Origin: Hyphomicrobiales bacterium
Lineage (GTDB): Bacteria; Pseudomonadota; Alphaproteobacteria; Rhizobiales; Beijerinckiaceae
Assembly (NCBI GenBank): GCA_027489835.1
Contig: JAIXZF010000221.1
Location: 1 to 5,860, forward strand
Reading direction: 5' to 3'
DNA length: 5,860 nucleotides
Notes under the pieces: generated by a model
Told to the model about the DNA's origin: nothing
The model's database searches: none
Seen by the model: only the letters and a program-made list of their open reading frames with translations
Made by a program: the position numbers and the translations under genes
Shown here: piece after piece, positions 1-5,594 of the stretch
Numbering within the stretch: the stretch's first letter is position 1
Layout: every line of letters begins with the position of its first letter

Positions 1-318
1 CCCTCCGGCACCGCGCTGCTGCTGGGCGAGGCCGCGGCGCAGGGGCGCGCGATCGCGCTGAAGGAGCACAAGGTCACCGTGCGCGACGGCGTCACCGGCC
101 CGCGCGAGCCCGGTTCGATCGGCTTCGCGACGCTCAGGGGCGGCACGGTCGTCGGCGAGCACAGCGTGATCCTGGCCGGCCATGGCGAGCGGATCGAACT
201 CATCCACCGGGCGGAGGATCGCGGTCTGTTCGGGCGCGGCGCGGTGCGGGCCGCGCTCTGGGGCTGGGGCAAAAAGCCTGGCCTCTACGACATGGACGAC
301 GTGCTGGGCTTGCGCTAA
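1..318 (+). CDS. dapB: 4-hydroxy-tetrahydrodipicolinate reductase, C-terminal part (5' end outside window)
   Basis: This is the last 105 residues of DapB, which reduces 4-hydroxy-tetrahydrodipicolinate to tetrahydrodipicolinate with NAD(P)H in the cytosolic diaminopimelate/lysine pathway. The reading frame is open from base 1 and begins at the PSGTA segment. In the family this follows the catalytic Lys and forms part of the dipicolinate-binding loop, so the N-terminal Rossmann domain lies upstream of the window. Other family landmarks are visible: the VRDGVTGPREPGSIGFATLRGG stretch of the substrate domain, GEH near residue 53, the GHGERIELIHRAEDR strand, and the FGRGAVRAALW helix close to the C-terminus. 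It ends with TAA at 316-318. E. coli DapB has about 270 residues, so roughly 40% is present here. gpmA follows on the same strand after 57 bases, which allows co-transcription. No frameshift is seen. The identification is firm and only the missing 5' end limits it. Confidence 0.95.
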   Translation, partial: PSGTALLLGEAAAQGRAIALKEHKVTVRDGVTGPREPGSIGFATLRGGTVVGEHSVILAGHGERIELIHRAEDRGLFGRGAVRAALWGWGKKPGLYDMDDVLGLR

Positions 319-341
319 AGCGCGCCCATCACCGTCATTCC

Positions 342-358
342 GTGGCGGCCCCCGCCGC
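342..358 (+). other. Small GC-rich hairpin between dapB and gpmA
   Basis: A 7-base stem (342-348 pairing with 352-358, one G-U pair) closes a CCC loop in the spacer between the dapB stop and the gpmA ribosome binding site. No T-run follows, so it is not a classical intrinsic terminator. It could be an mRNA-stabilising or processing structure, or simply chance pairing in GC-rich DNA. The spacer holds no other recognisable element apart from the AGGA ribosome binding site. Confidence 0.3.
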
Positions 359-364
359 TCCGAC

Positions 365-368
365 AGGA
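365..368 (+). promoter_or_regulatory. Ribosome binding site of gpmA
   Basis: AGGA lies 7 bases upstream of the ATG at 376. It supports that ATG as the gpmA start, which also puts the catalytic RHG motif at residues 9-11, as in the family. Confidence 0.6.
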
Positions 369-375
369 CAGATCG

Positions 376-996
376 ATGGACCGCCTTCTCGTGCTCTGCC
401 GCCACGGCCAGAGCGAATGGAACCTCAAGAACCTCTTCACCGGCTGGAAGGACCCCGACCTTACGCCGCTGGGCGTCGAGGAGGCGAAAGCCGGGGGCCG
501 CAGGCTCAAGGCCAAGGGCATCGGCTTCGACATCGCCTTCACCTCGGACCTCAACCGCGCGCAGAAGACCTGCCAGCTCATCCTCGACGAGATCGACCAG
601 CCTGCGCTCCAGACCATCCGCGACGTGGCGCTGAACGAGCGCGACTATGGCGACCTCTCGGGGCTCAACAAGGCCGAGACCGCCGCGAAATACGGCGAGG
701 AGCAGGTGCACATCTGGCGGCGCAGCTACGACGTGCCGCCGCCGGGCGGGGAATCGCTCAAGGACACGGTGGCCCGCGCCCTGCCCTATTTCGTCACCGA
801 CATCCTGCCGCGCGTGATGGCGGGCCAGCGCGTGCTGGTGGCGGCGCATGGCAATTCGCTGCGCGCGCTCATCATGGTGCTCGACCGGCTGAATCCCGAA
901 AGCATCATGAAGGTGGAGCTCAACACCGGCGAGCCTATCATCTACCGGCTGAACGCCGACACCAGCGTGGCCAGCAAGGACATCCTCAAGGGATGA
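376..996 (+). CDS. gpmA: 2,3-bisphosphoglycerate-dependent phosphoglycerate mutase
   Basis: This 206-residue cytosolic enzyme interconverts 3-phosphoglycerate and 2-phosphoglycerate in glycolysis and gluconeogenesis through a phosphohistidine intermediate. The histidine phosphatase signature is complete: R9-H10-G11 with H10 as the phosphate acceptor, then SEWN and the FTGW-DPDLTPLG segment typical of true dPGM. R61 lies in LNRAQKT, E88 in NERDYGDLSG, and the second catalytic histidine H158 in AAHGNSLRA. A C-terminal GEPIIYRL strand follows. E. coli GpmA has about 250 residues. This protein is shorter because the insert between E88 and the second histidine is reduced (70 residues here against about 95) and the C-terminal tail is trimmed. 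That is the usual short form in Alphaproteobacteria, so it is not a truncation. It follows dapB and its stop codon (TGA 994-996) overlaps the alkB start. The DPDLTPLG and GEPI motifs make a generic phosphatase or cobalamin phosphatase unlikely. Confidence 0.95.
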   Translation: MDRLLVLCRHGQSEWNLKNLFTGWKDPDLTPLGVEEAKAGGRRLKAKGIGFDIAFTSDLNRAQKTCQLILDEIDQPALQTIRDVALNERDYGDLSGLNKAETAAKYGEEQVHIWRRSYDVPPPGGESLKDTVARALPYFVTDILPRVMAGQRVLVAAHGNSLRALIMVLDRLNPESIMKVELNTGEPIIYRLNADTSVASKDILKG

Positions 997-1607
997 TCGA
1001 GATCGCCCCCGGCGTCGTCCATCATCCGGGCTGGCTCGACCGCGCCACCCAGGAAGCGCTGGTGACGGCCCTGCGCGAGACGGCGAAGGCAGCGCCCTTC
1101 TTCACGCCGCGCATGCCGCGCACGGGCAAGCCCTTCTCGGTCAGGATGACCAATTGCGGCGCTCTGGGCTGGGTTTCGGACGAGAAAGGCTACCGCTACC
1201 AGCCGACCCATCCCGAGACCGGAGCGCCGTGGCCCGCGATGCCCGACATTCTCTTGCGGGCATGGGCGGAACTGGCAGGGTATCCGCATCCGGCCGAAGC
1301 CTGCCTCGTCAATTTCTATGAAGCGTCGGCCAAGATGGGCTTGCATCAGGACCGCGACGAGGCCGATTTCGACGCGCCTGTCCTCTCCCTGTCGCTCGGC
1401 GACACGGGCGTGTTCAGGGTGGGCGGCACGACGCGCGGGGGAAAGACGGTGTCGGTGAAGCTCCAGTCTGGCGACGCGCTCAGCTTCGGCGGGCCGGCGC
1501 GCCTCGCCTTCCACGGCATCGACCGCGTCATCGCCGGCAGCTCGACGCTGCTGCCGAGCGGCGGGCGCATCAACCTGACGATGCGGCGCGTAACGAAGCC
1601 GGAGTGA
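993..1607 (+). CDS. alkB: DNA oxidative demethylase AlkB (Fe(II)/2-oxoglutarate dioxygenase)
   Basis: This 204-residue protein directly reverses N-alkyl base damage such as 1-methyladenine and 3-methylcytosine. It hydroxylates the alkyl group using Fe(II), 2-oxoglutarate and O2, releasing formaldehyde. The iron ligands are the H118-Q-D120 pair and H174 (FHGIDRV). The 2-oxoglutarate ligands are N107 and Y109 (CLVNFY) together with R192 and R198 in RINLTMR, matching the E. coli RYNLTFR motif. Base-stacking residues corresponding to E. coli W69, Y76 and D135 are present as W60 and Y67 (MTNCGALGW...GYRY) and D122 (HQDRDE). Substrate choice should therefore resemble the E. coli enzyme. The ATG at 993 overlaps the gpmA stop as ATGA. 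The frame stays open upstream to 342 inside gpmA, but the upstream peptide is low-complexity Ala/Arg/Gly sequence and is not homologous. AAGGA at 976-980 may serve as a distant ribosome binding site. No Ada box is recognisable because there is no leader; expression probably depends on read-through from gpmA. It is convergent with polA. Confidence 0.94.
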   Translation: MIEIAPGVVHHPGWLDRATQEALVTALRETAKAAPFFTPRMPRTGKPFSVRMTNCGALGWVSDEKGYRYQPTHPETGAPWPAMPDILLRAWAELAGYPHPAEACLVNFYEASAKMGLHQDRDEADFDAPVLSLSLGDTGVFRVGGTTRGGKTVSVKLQSGDALSFGGPARLAFHGIDRVIAGSSTLLPSGGRINLTMRRVTKPE

Positions 1608-1619
1608 AGCTTCTTCGCC

Positions 1620-1687
1620 CGTCATTCGGGGCGCAGCAAAGCAGCCACACCGCAAGACTGGGTCGCTTCGCTGCGCTCACGATGACG
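1620..1687. repeat. Imperfect palindromic intergenic element (REP-like)
   Basis: Two 27-base arms, 1620-1646 and 1661-1687, are inverted copies of each other at 20 of 27 positions, around a 14-base loop (1647-1660). Identity is best at the tips (CGTCAT on the left, ATGACG on the right) and in the inner CGCAGC/GCTGCG and AAGC/GCTT blocks. The right arm reads GGTCGCTTCGCTGCGCTCAC and then GATGACG. This resembles the short palindromic elements ending in CGTCATT/AATGACG that are scattered in intergenic spaces of many alphaproteobacterial genomes. That resemblance is from memory and cannot be tested here. As RNA it would fold into a long, bulged stem-loop on either strand, which suits a position between convergent genes. 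Confidence 0.6.
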
Positions 1688-1702
1688 GCGCCGGAATGCA
1701 CG

Positions 1703-1772
1703 CCGGTTCCACGACCCAACGCAACCCCAGCGAACTCGCTGCGCGTCTTTGGGGCATCGCAGCGGAACCCGG
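1703..1772. repeat. Weak second inverted repeat downstream of polA
   Basis: CCGGTTCC at 1703-1710 can pair with GGAACCCGG at 1764-1772 (one bulged base). Inside it, CCCCA near 1725-1729 can pair with TGGGG at 1750-1754. The two stems are separated by poorly matching sequence, so the total structure is loose. It lies just past the polA stop codon and could contribute to 3'-end formation of the polA transcript, but no T-run marks it as an intrinsic terminator. Confidence 0.3.
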
Positions 1773-1791
1773 AGCGACGAAAGGCGCTGGC

Positions 1792-4758
1792 CTAATGCGC
1801 CTCGTCCCAGTTGTTCGCCGCTCGGGCGTCGACCTGCAGCGGCACGCGCAGGGATAGCGCCGGCATGGGCGCATCGACCATGACCTGGCGGATCACCGGC
1901 AGGGCGCGCTCGACCTCGCTTTCGGGCGCCTCGAAGACCAGCTCGTCATGCACCTGAAGCAACATGCGTACGTCGAGGCGGGCGGCGGCCAGCGCGTCGT
2001 CCATGCGGATCATGGCGCGACGGATGATGTCCGAGGCCGAGCCCTGGATCGGCGCATTGATGGCCTGGCGCTCCACGGCCGCCCGCATCTGCGGATTGGA
2101 CGAGGCGGCATCGGGATAGTGGCAGACGCGGCCGAACAGCGTGGTGACGTAGCCGTTCTTGCGGACGAAGGCCTTTGTCTCGTCCATGTAGGCGCGGATG
2201 CCGGGGAAGCGATCGAAGTAGCGCTTGATGTAGGCGCCCGCCTCCTCCCGGCCGATGCCGAGCTGGGCCGCGAGGCCGAAGGCCGAGATGCCGTAGATGA
2301 TGCCGAAATTGATGGCCTTGGCGCGGCGGCGCACATCGGACGGCATGTCCTTGACCGGCACGCCGAACATCTCGGACGCCGTCATGGCGTGGATGTCGAC
2401 GCCGTCTGCGAAGGCCTGCCTGAGCTGCGGGATCTCGGCGATGTGCGCGAGAAGCCTGAGCTCGATCTGGCTGTAATCGGCCGAGATCAGCTTCATGCCC
2501 TTCTCGGGAATGAAGGCGGTGCGGATCTGCCGGCCTTCGGCATTGCGCACGGGAATGTTCTGCAGGTTCGGCTCGGATGAGGAGAGCCGGCCCGTCGTGG
2601 TCGCCGCCAGCGAGAAGGAGGTGTGGATGCGCCCCGTGCGGGCGTTGAGATAGGTCGGCAGCGCATCGGTGTAGGTCGACTTCAGCTTGGTGAGCTGTCG
2701 CCAGTCGAGGATGCGGGCGGGAAGCGGATGGCCCTGCTCGGCCAATTCCTCCAGCGCGCCCGCGCCCGTCGCCCACTGGCCGGTGGCGGTCTTCTTGCCG
2801 CCGGGCAATCCCATCCTGCCGAACAGGATGTCGCCAAGCTGCTTGGGCGAGCCGACATTGAAGCGCTCGCCAGCCAGTTCCTGGATCTCGTCCTCCAGCG
2901 CCGCGGCCTTCTGCGCGAAATCGCCCGACAGGCGCGACAGGATCTGCCGGTCGATGGCGACGCCGCGCCGCTCCATGCGGGCGATCACCGGCACGAGCGG
3001 GCGCTCCAGCGTGTCGTAGACCGACTGGCGGCCGCTGGCGGCGAGCCGCGCCTTCAGGATCATCCACAGGCGCAGGGTGACGTCGGCATCCTCGGCTGCG
3101 TAGGCGGTGGCCTTGTCCACCGGCACGCGGTCGAAGGTGATCATCGCCTTGCCGGAGCCCGCAACCTCGGAAAAGCTCATGGTCTTGTAGCCGAGGTGCA
3201 GCTCGGCGAGCTTGTCCATGCCGTGGCCATTGAGGCCGGCGTCGAGCACGTAGGACATCAGCATGGTGTCGTCGTGCGGCGCGATCTCGACGCCGTAGCG
3301 CGAGAACATCAGCCAGTCGTATTTGAGGTTCTGGCCGATCTTGAGGACCGAGGGGTCCTCCAGCAGCGGCTTGAGGATGGCGAGCGCCTCGGCGGTAGGG
3401 ATCTGGTCGGGGTCGAGCCCGGTACCGAACAGGTCCGAACCGCCGGTGTGCAGCAACGGCACGTAGCACGCCACATTCGGCGCGACCGCAAGCGACACGC
3501 CGACGAGGTCGACGCTCATGGCGTCGAGGCCCGTGGTCTCGGTGTCCACAGCGAGGATGCCCGTCTGGCGCGCGGCCTCCACCCATTGGCGCAGGCGCTC
3601 GGGCGTGCGCACCGTCTCGTAGGCGGCGCGATCGACAGGCATGGCCTTGACCTTCGCCGCGGTCAGCTCGGCGTGATGGGCGGGGCTCGGCCCAGCCAGC
3701 GAGCCCCGCGTGGGCGCGGCGCCTCCAGCGCCCACAACTGCGGAGGCGGCCGCGGGCTCGGGCGCGCCAGCCGGAGCCTCGGGCGCGGTCCAGCCGGTGG
3801 CCGAGCCGCCCAGCATGTAATCGGGTGCCGGGTCGATGGCGGAGGCGTCCGCCTCGTAGGCCTCGGCCACGCGGCGGGTGATGGTGGCGAACTCCATGGC
3901 CTTGAGGAAGGCGATGAGGTTGCGCGGATCGGGATCGACAACGCGCAAATCGCCGATCGGCACCTCCAGCGGCACCTCGCAATCGAGCGCCACCAGCCTG
4001 CGCGAAATGCGCGCCTTCTCCGCGTGCTCGACCAGCGATTCGCGCCGCTTGGGCTGGGCGATCCGGCCATCGGCCGCCGCCGCGAGGATGCCCTCGAGGT
4101 CGCCATACTCGCCCACCAGCTGGGCCGCCGTCTTGATGCCGATGCCCGGCACGCCCGGCACGTTGTCGACCGAATCGCCCGCCAGCGACTGCACCTCGAT
4201 GACCTTGTCCGGCAGCACGCCGAACTTCTCGACCACCTCGGGCGCGCCGATCTTCTTGTCCTTCATCGTGTCGAACAGGGAGATGCGGTCATCGACGAGC
4301 TGCATCAGGTCCTTGTCGGATGAGATGATGGTGACCTCGGCCCCGGCCTTCGCGGCCTGGCGCGCATAGGTGGCGATGATGTCGTCGGCCTCGTAGCCCT
4401 CCATCTCGATCGAGGGCAGGTCGAAGGCCCGCGTGGCCGCGCGGATCAGGGCGAATTGCGGCCTCAGATCCTCGGGCGGCTCGGTCCGGTTGGCCTTGTA
4501 CTGGTCGTAGATGGCGTTCCGGAACGTGGTGGAGGAGGCGTCGAAGATCACCGCGATGTGGGTGGCCTTCTCGCCGTCGATCTTGTCGCGCAGCAGGCGC
4601 CACAGCATGTTGCAGAAGCCCGCGACCGCGCCCACGGGCAGCCCGTCGGATTTGCGCGTCAAAGGCGGCAGCGCGTGATAGGCGCGGAAGATGTAGCCCG
4701 AGCCGTCGACAAGGACGACATGGTCATCGGGCGAGACGGGCGGCAGCGCATCGGTCAT
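1792..4758 (-). CDS. polA: DNA polymerase I (5'-3' exonuclease, 3'-5' exonuclease, polymerase)
   Basis: This 988-residue cytosolic enzyme removes RNA primers and fills gaps in replication and repair. The N-terminal flap-nuclease domain (about 12-300) shows acidic residues at D18, D73, E120, D125, D126, D148, D150, D195 and D198 plus the helix-hairpin-helix GVPGIGIKTA. An Ala/Pro/Gly-rich linker (about 322-360) leads to the proofreading domain (about 385-580). It carries D405 and E407 (DTET), D481 (NLKYD), and Y553 and D557 (YAAEDAD), matching E. coli D355, E357, D424, Y497 and D501, so proofreading should be active. The polymerase domain has motif A with D761 (DYSQIELR), motif B with R810, K814, F818 and Y822 (RRRAKAINFGIIYG), and motif C with H937-D938-E939 (QVHDELVFE). 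The protein ends NNWDEAH, then TAG. The ATG at 4756-4758 (MTDALPP) is preferred because the nuclease domain begins soon after. In-frame ATGs at 4770 and 4827 would add 4 or 23 non-conserved residues. No clear ribosome binding site decides between them. The gene is convergent with alkB and divergent from the flavoprotein gene. Confidence 0.96.
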   Translation of the reverse strand: MTDALPPVSPDDHVVLVDGSGYIFRAYHALPPLTRKSDGLPVGAVAGFCNMLWRLLRDKIDGEKATHIAVIFDASSTTFRNAIYDQYKANRTEPPEDLRPQFALIRAATRAFDLPSIEMEGYEADDIIATYARQAAKAGAEVTIISSDKDLMQLVDDRISLFDTMKDKKIGAPEVVEKFGVLPDKVIEVQSLAGDSVDNVPGVPGIGIKTAAQLVGEYGDLEGILAAAADGRIAQPKRRESLVEHAEKARISRRLVALDCEVPLEVPIGDLRVVDPDPRNLIAFLKAMEFATITRRVAEAYEADASAIDPAPDYMLGGSATGWTAPEAPAGAPEPAAASAVVGAGGAAPTRGSLAGPSPAHHAELTAAKVKAMPVDRAAYETVRTPERLRQWVEAARQTGILAVDTETTGLDAMSVDLVGVSLAVAPNVACYVPLLHTGGSDLFGTGLDPDQIPTAEALAILKPLLEDPSVLKIGQNLKYDWLMFSRYGVEIAPHDDTMLMSYVLDAGLNGHGMDKLAELHLGYKTMSFSEVAGSGKAMITFDRVPVDKATAYAAEDADVTLRLWMILKARLAASGRQSVYDTLERPLVPVIARMERRGVAIDRQILSRLSGDFAQKAAALEDEIQELAGERFNVGSPKQLGDILFGRMGLPGGKKTATGQWATGAGALEELAEQGHPLPARILDWRQLTKLKSTYTDALPTYLNARTGRIHTSFSLAATTTGRLSSSEPNLQNIPVRNAEGRQIRTAFIPEKGMKLISADYSQIELRLLAHIAEIPQLRQAFADGVDIHAMTASEMFGVPVKDMPSDVRRRAKAINFGIIYGISAFGLAAQLGIGREEAGAYIKRYFDRFPGIRAYMDETKAFVRKNGYVTTLFGRVCHYPDAASSNPQMRAAVERQAINAPIQGSASDIIRRAMIRMDDALAAARLDVRMLLQVHDELVFEAPESEVERALPVIRQVMVDAPMPALSLRVPLQVDARAANNWDEAH

Positions 4759-4922
4759 GCGCCGGACCATAAGCGCGGCGACATTCCCGGTCCATTGCCT
4801 GAACGCCGGCGCCGATGCGCCATGCACGGCCTTCAGCGCGAGCCCGCCGCATGAAGCGGTGCGCGGCCGTTGCGGGCGCGGTCAAGCTCGGCCATGGTTC
4901 GGCCCCGCACCATGGCATGCCG
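4759..4922. promoter_or_regulatory. Divergent intergenic region between polA and the flavoprotein gene
   Basis: These 164 bases must carry the start signals for polA (leftward) and the deiodinase-like gene (rightward) if each has its own promoter. I could not identify a convincing -35/-10 pair or a purine-rich ribosome binding site on either strand. The deduced peptide of the rightward frame (from 4815) is Arg/Ala-rich with no family match, so this stretch is taken as non-coding. The one clear structure is the inverted repeat at 4891-4916. Confidence 0.45.
4891..4916. repeat. Perfect 8-base inverted repeat directly before an ATG
   Basis: GCCATGGT (4891-4898) and ACCATGGC (4909-4916) are exact inverted copies separated by 10 bases. 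The repeat ends exactly before the ATG at 4917 and six bases before the ATG at 4923. Each arm contains the self-complementary CCATGG, and the two hexamers lie 18 bases apart. As DNA this could be a dimeric regulator site; as RNA it would form a hairpin covering the initiation region. There is no direct evidence for either. Confidence 0.4.
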
Positions 4923-5591
4923 ATGACCGAACCCCAGCACACCATTCCCCTTGCCTTTAAACCGCTGCCGGAGCCGGAGATGCTGGCCCGCGCGCAGGGC
5001 TTCCGCGCCGCCATGCAGACGCGCCGGACCGTCCGCGACTTCGCCGACACGCCGGTGCCGCGCGCCATCATCGAGGAAGCGCTGCTGACGGCCGGAAGCG
5101 CCCCCTCGGGCGCCAACCAGCAGCCCTGGACCTTCGCCTGCGTGTCCGACCCCGAACGGAAGGCTCGCATCCGCGCCGGGGCCGAGGAGGAGGAACGCGC
5201 CTTCTATGCCGGGCGTGCCGGCGAGGAATGGCTGCAGGCGCTGGCGCCGCTGGGCACGGACGATCGCAAGCCCTTCCTCGAGATCGCGCCCTGGCTCATC
5301 GTGATCTTCGCCCAGCGCTGGGGGCTCGATGCGGCGGGGCAGCGCCTGAAGCACTATTACGTGCCCGAATCGGTCGGCATCGCCACCGGCCTCCTGATCG
5401 CCTCGCTGCACCAGGCCGGGCTGGTGACGCTGACGCACACGCCCGCGCCGATGAACTTCCTCAACGAGATATGCGGGCGGCCCGACAACGAGAAGGCGCT
5501 GATCCTGCTCGTGGTGGGCTATCCGGCTGAGGGCGCGCGCGTGCCCGACATCCACCGAAAGCCGCTCGACCGCATCGCCACCTTCCTGTGA
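4923..5591 (+). CDS. Nitroreductase-fold flavoprotein, iodotyrosine deiodinase (IYD)-like
   Basis: This 222-residue FMN enzyme belongs to the nitroreductase superfamily and most closely resembles the iodotyrosine deiodinase branch, which removes halogen from halotyrosines reductively. The FMN-phosphate signature is RRTVRDF (34-40), followed by APSGANQQPW (60-69). The lid region carries E91, Y95 and K116. The spacing from Y95 to K116 is 21 residues, the same as Y161 to K182 in the mammalian deiodinase, where Glu, Tyr and Lys hold the amino-acid part of the substrate. KPFLEIAPWLIVIF, ESVGIATGLLIASLHQAGLVTLTHTP, GRPDNEKALILLVVGYP and the terminal KPLDRI also follow that subfamily. No signal peptide or membrane segment is seen, unlike the membrane-anchored animal enzyme. 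The start is uncertain: ATGs at 4917 and 4923 are both plausible, and those at 4815 and 4851 would add an unmatched Arg/Ala-rich leader. The gene is divergent from polA. Its stop is 3 bases from the end of the convergent hutF-like gene. A general nitro- or quinone-reductase role cannot be excluded, and the natural substrate is unknown. Confidence 0.85.
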   Translation: MTEPQHTIPLAFKPLPEPEMLARAQGFRAAMQTRRTVRDFADTPVPRAIIEEALLTAGSAPSGANQQPWTFACVSDPERKARIRAGAEEEERAFYAGRAGEEWLQALAPLGTDDRKPFLEIAPWLIVIFAQRWGLDAAGQRLKHYYVPESVGIATGLLIASLHQAGLVTLTHTPAPMNFLNEICGRPDNEKALILLVVGYPAEGARVPDIHRKPLDRIATFL

Positions 5592-5594
5592 CCC

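Larger units (their letters stand above)
1608..1791. other. Non-coding gap between convergent alkB and polA
   Basis: These 184 bases separate the alkB stop from the polA stop. A short frame (1604-1795, plus strand) crosses the gap, but its peptide has no recognisable fold and its start lies inside the end of alkB, so it is not called. The gap contains two imperfect inverted repeats, listed separately. Neither is followed by a clear T-run on either strand, so bidirectional termination here is plausible from the gene arrangement but not shown. Confidence 0.6.

Noticed and set aside
333..341. CGTCATTCC before gpmA, similar to the left tip of the 1620-1687 palindrome
   Set aside because: Only about nine bases match and there is no partner arm nearby, so a decayed repeat copy cannot be supported.
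342..992. In-frame upstream extension of alkB through gpmA
   Set aside because: The extra residues are an out-of-frame reading of gpmA, whose own frame has the complete mutase signature. AlkB homology begins at the ATG at 993.
942..1655. 237-codon minus-strand open frame opposite alkB
   Set aside because: It is a shadow of alkB with Arg-rich low-complexity sequence and no recognisable family.
1604..1795. 63-codon plus-strand frame in the alkB-polA gap
   Set aside because: It starts inside the alkB end, has no ribosome binding site or recognisable fold, and consists largely of the palindromic repeat.
1946..3982. 678-codon open frame on the minus strand inside polA
   Set aside because: It lies wholly within polA in another frame. 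The peptide is Arg/Ala/Gly/His-rich without any fold signature, as expected for an alternate frame of GC-rich DNA, while the polA frame carries all catalytic motifs.
2623..4323. 566-codon open frame on the plus strand antisense to polA
   Set aside because: It is an antisense shadow of polA. Its composition mirrors the codon bias of the real gene, and no domain or ribosome binding site supports it.
4833..5555. 240-codon minus-strand frame opposite the flavoprotein gene
   Set aside because: It is an antisense shadow. The plus strand holds a clear nitroreductase-fold protein.
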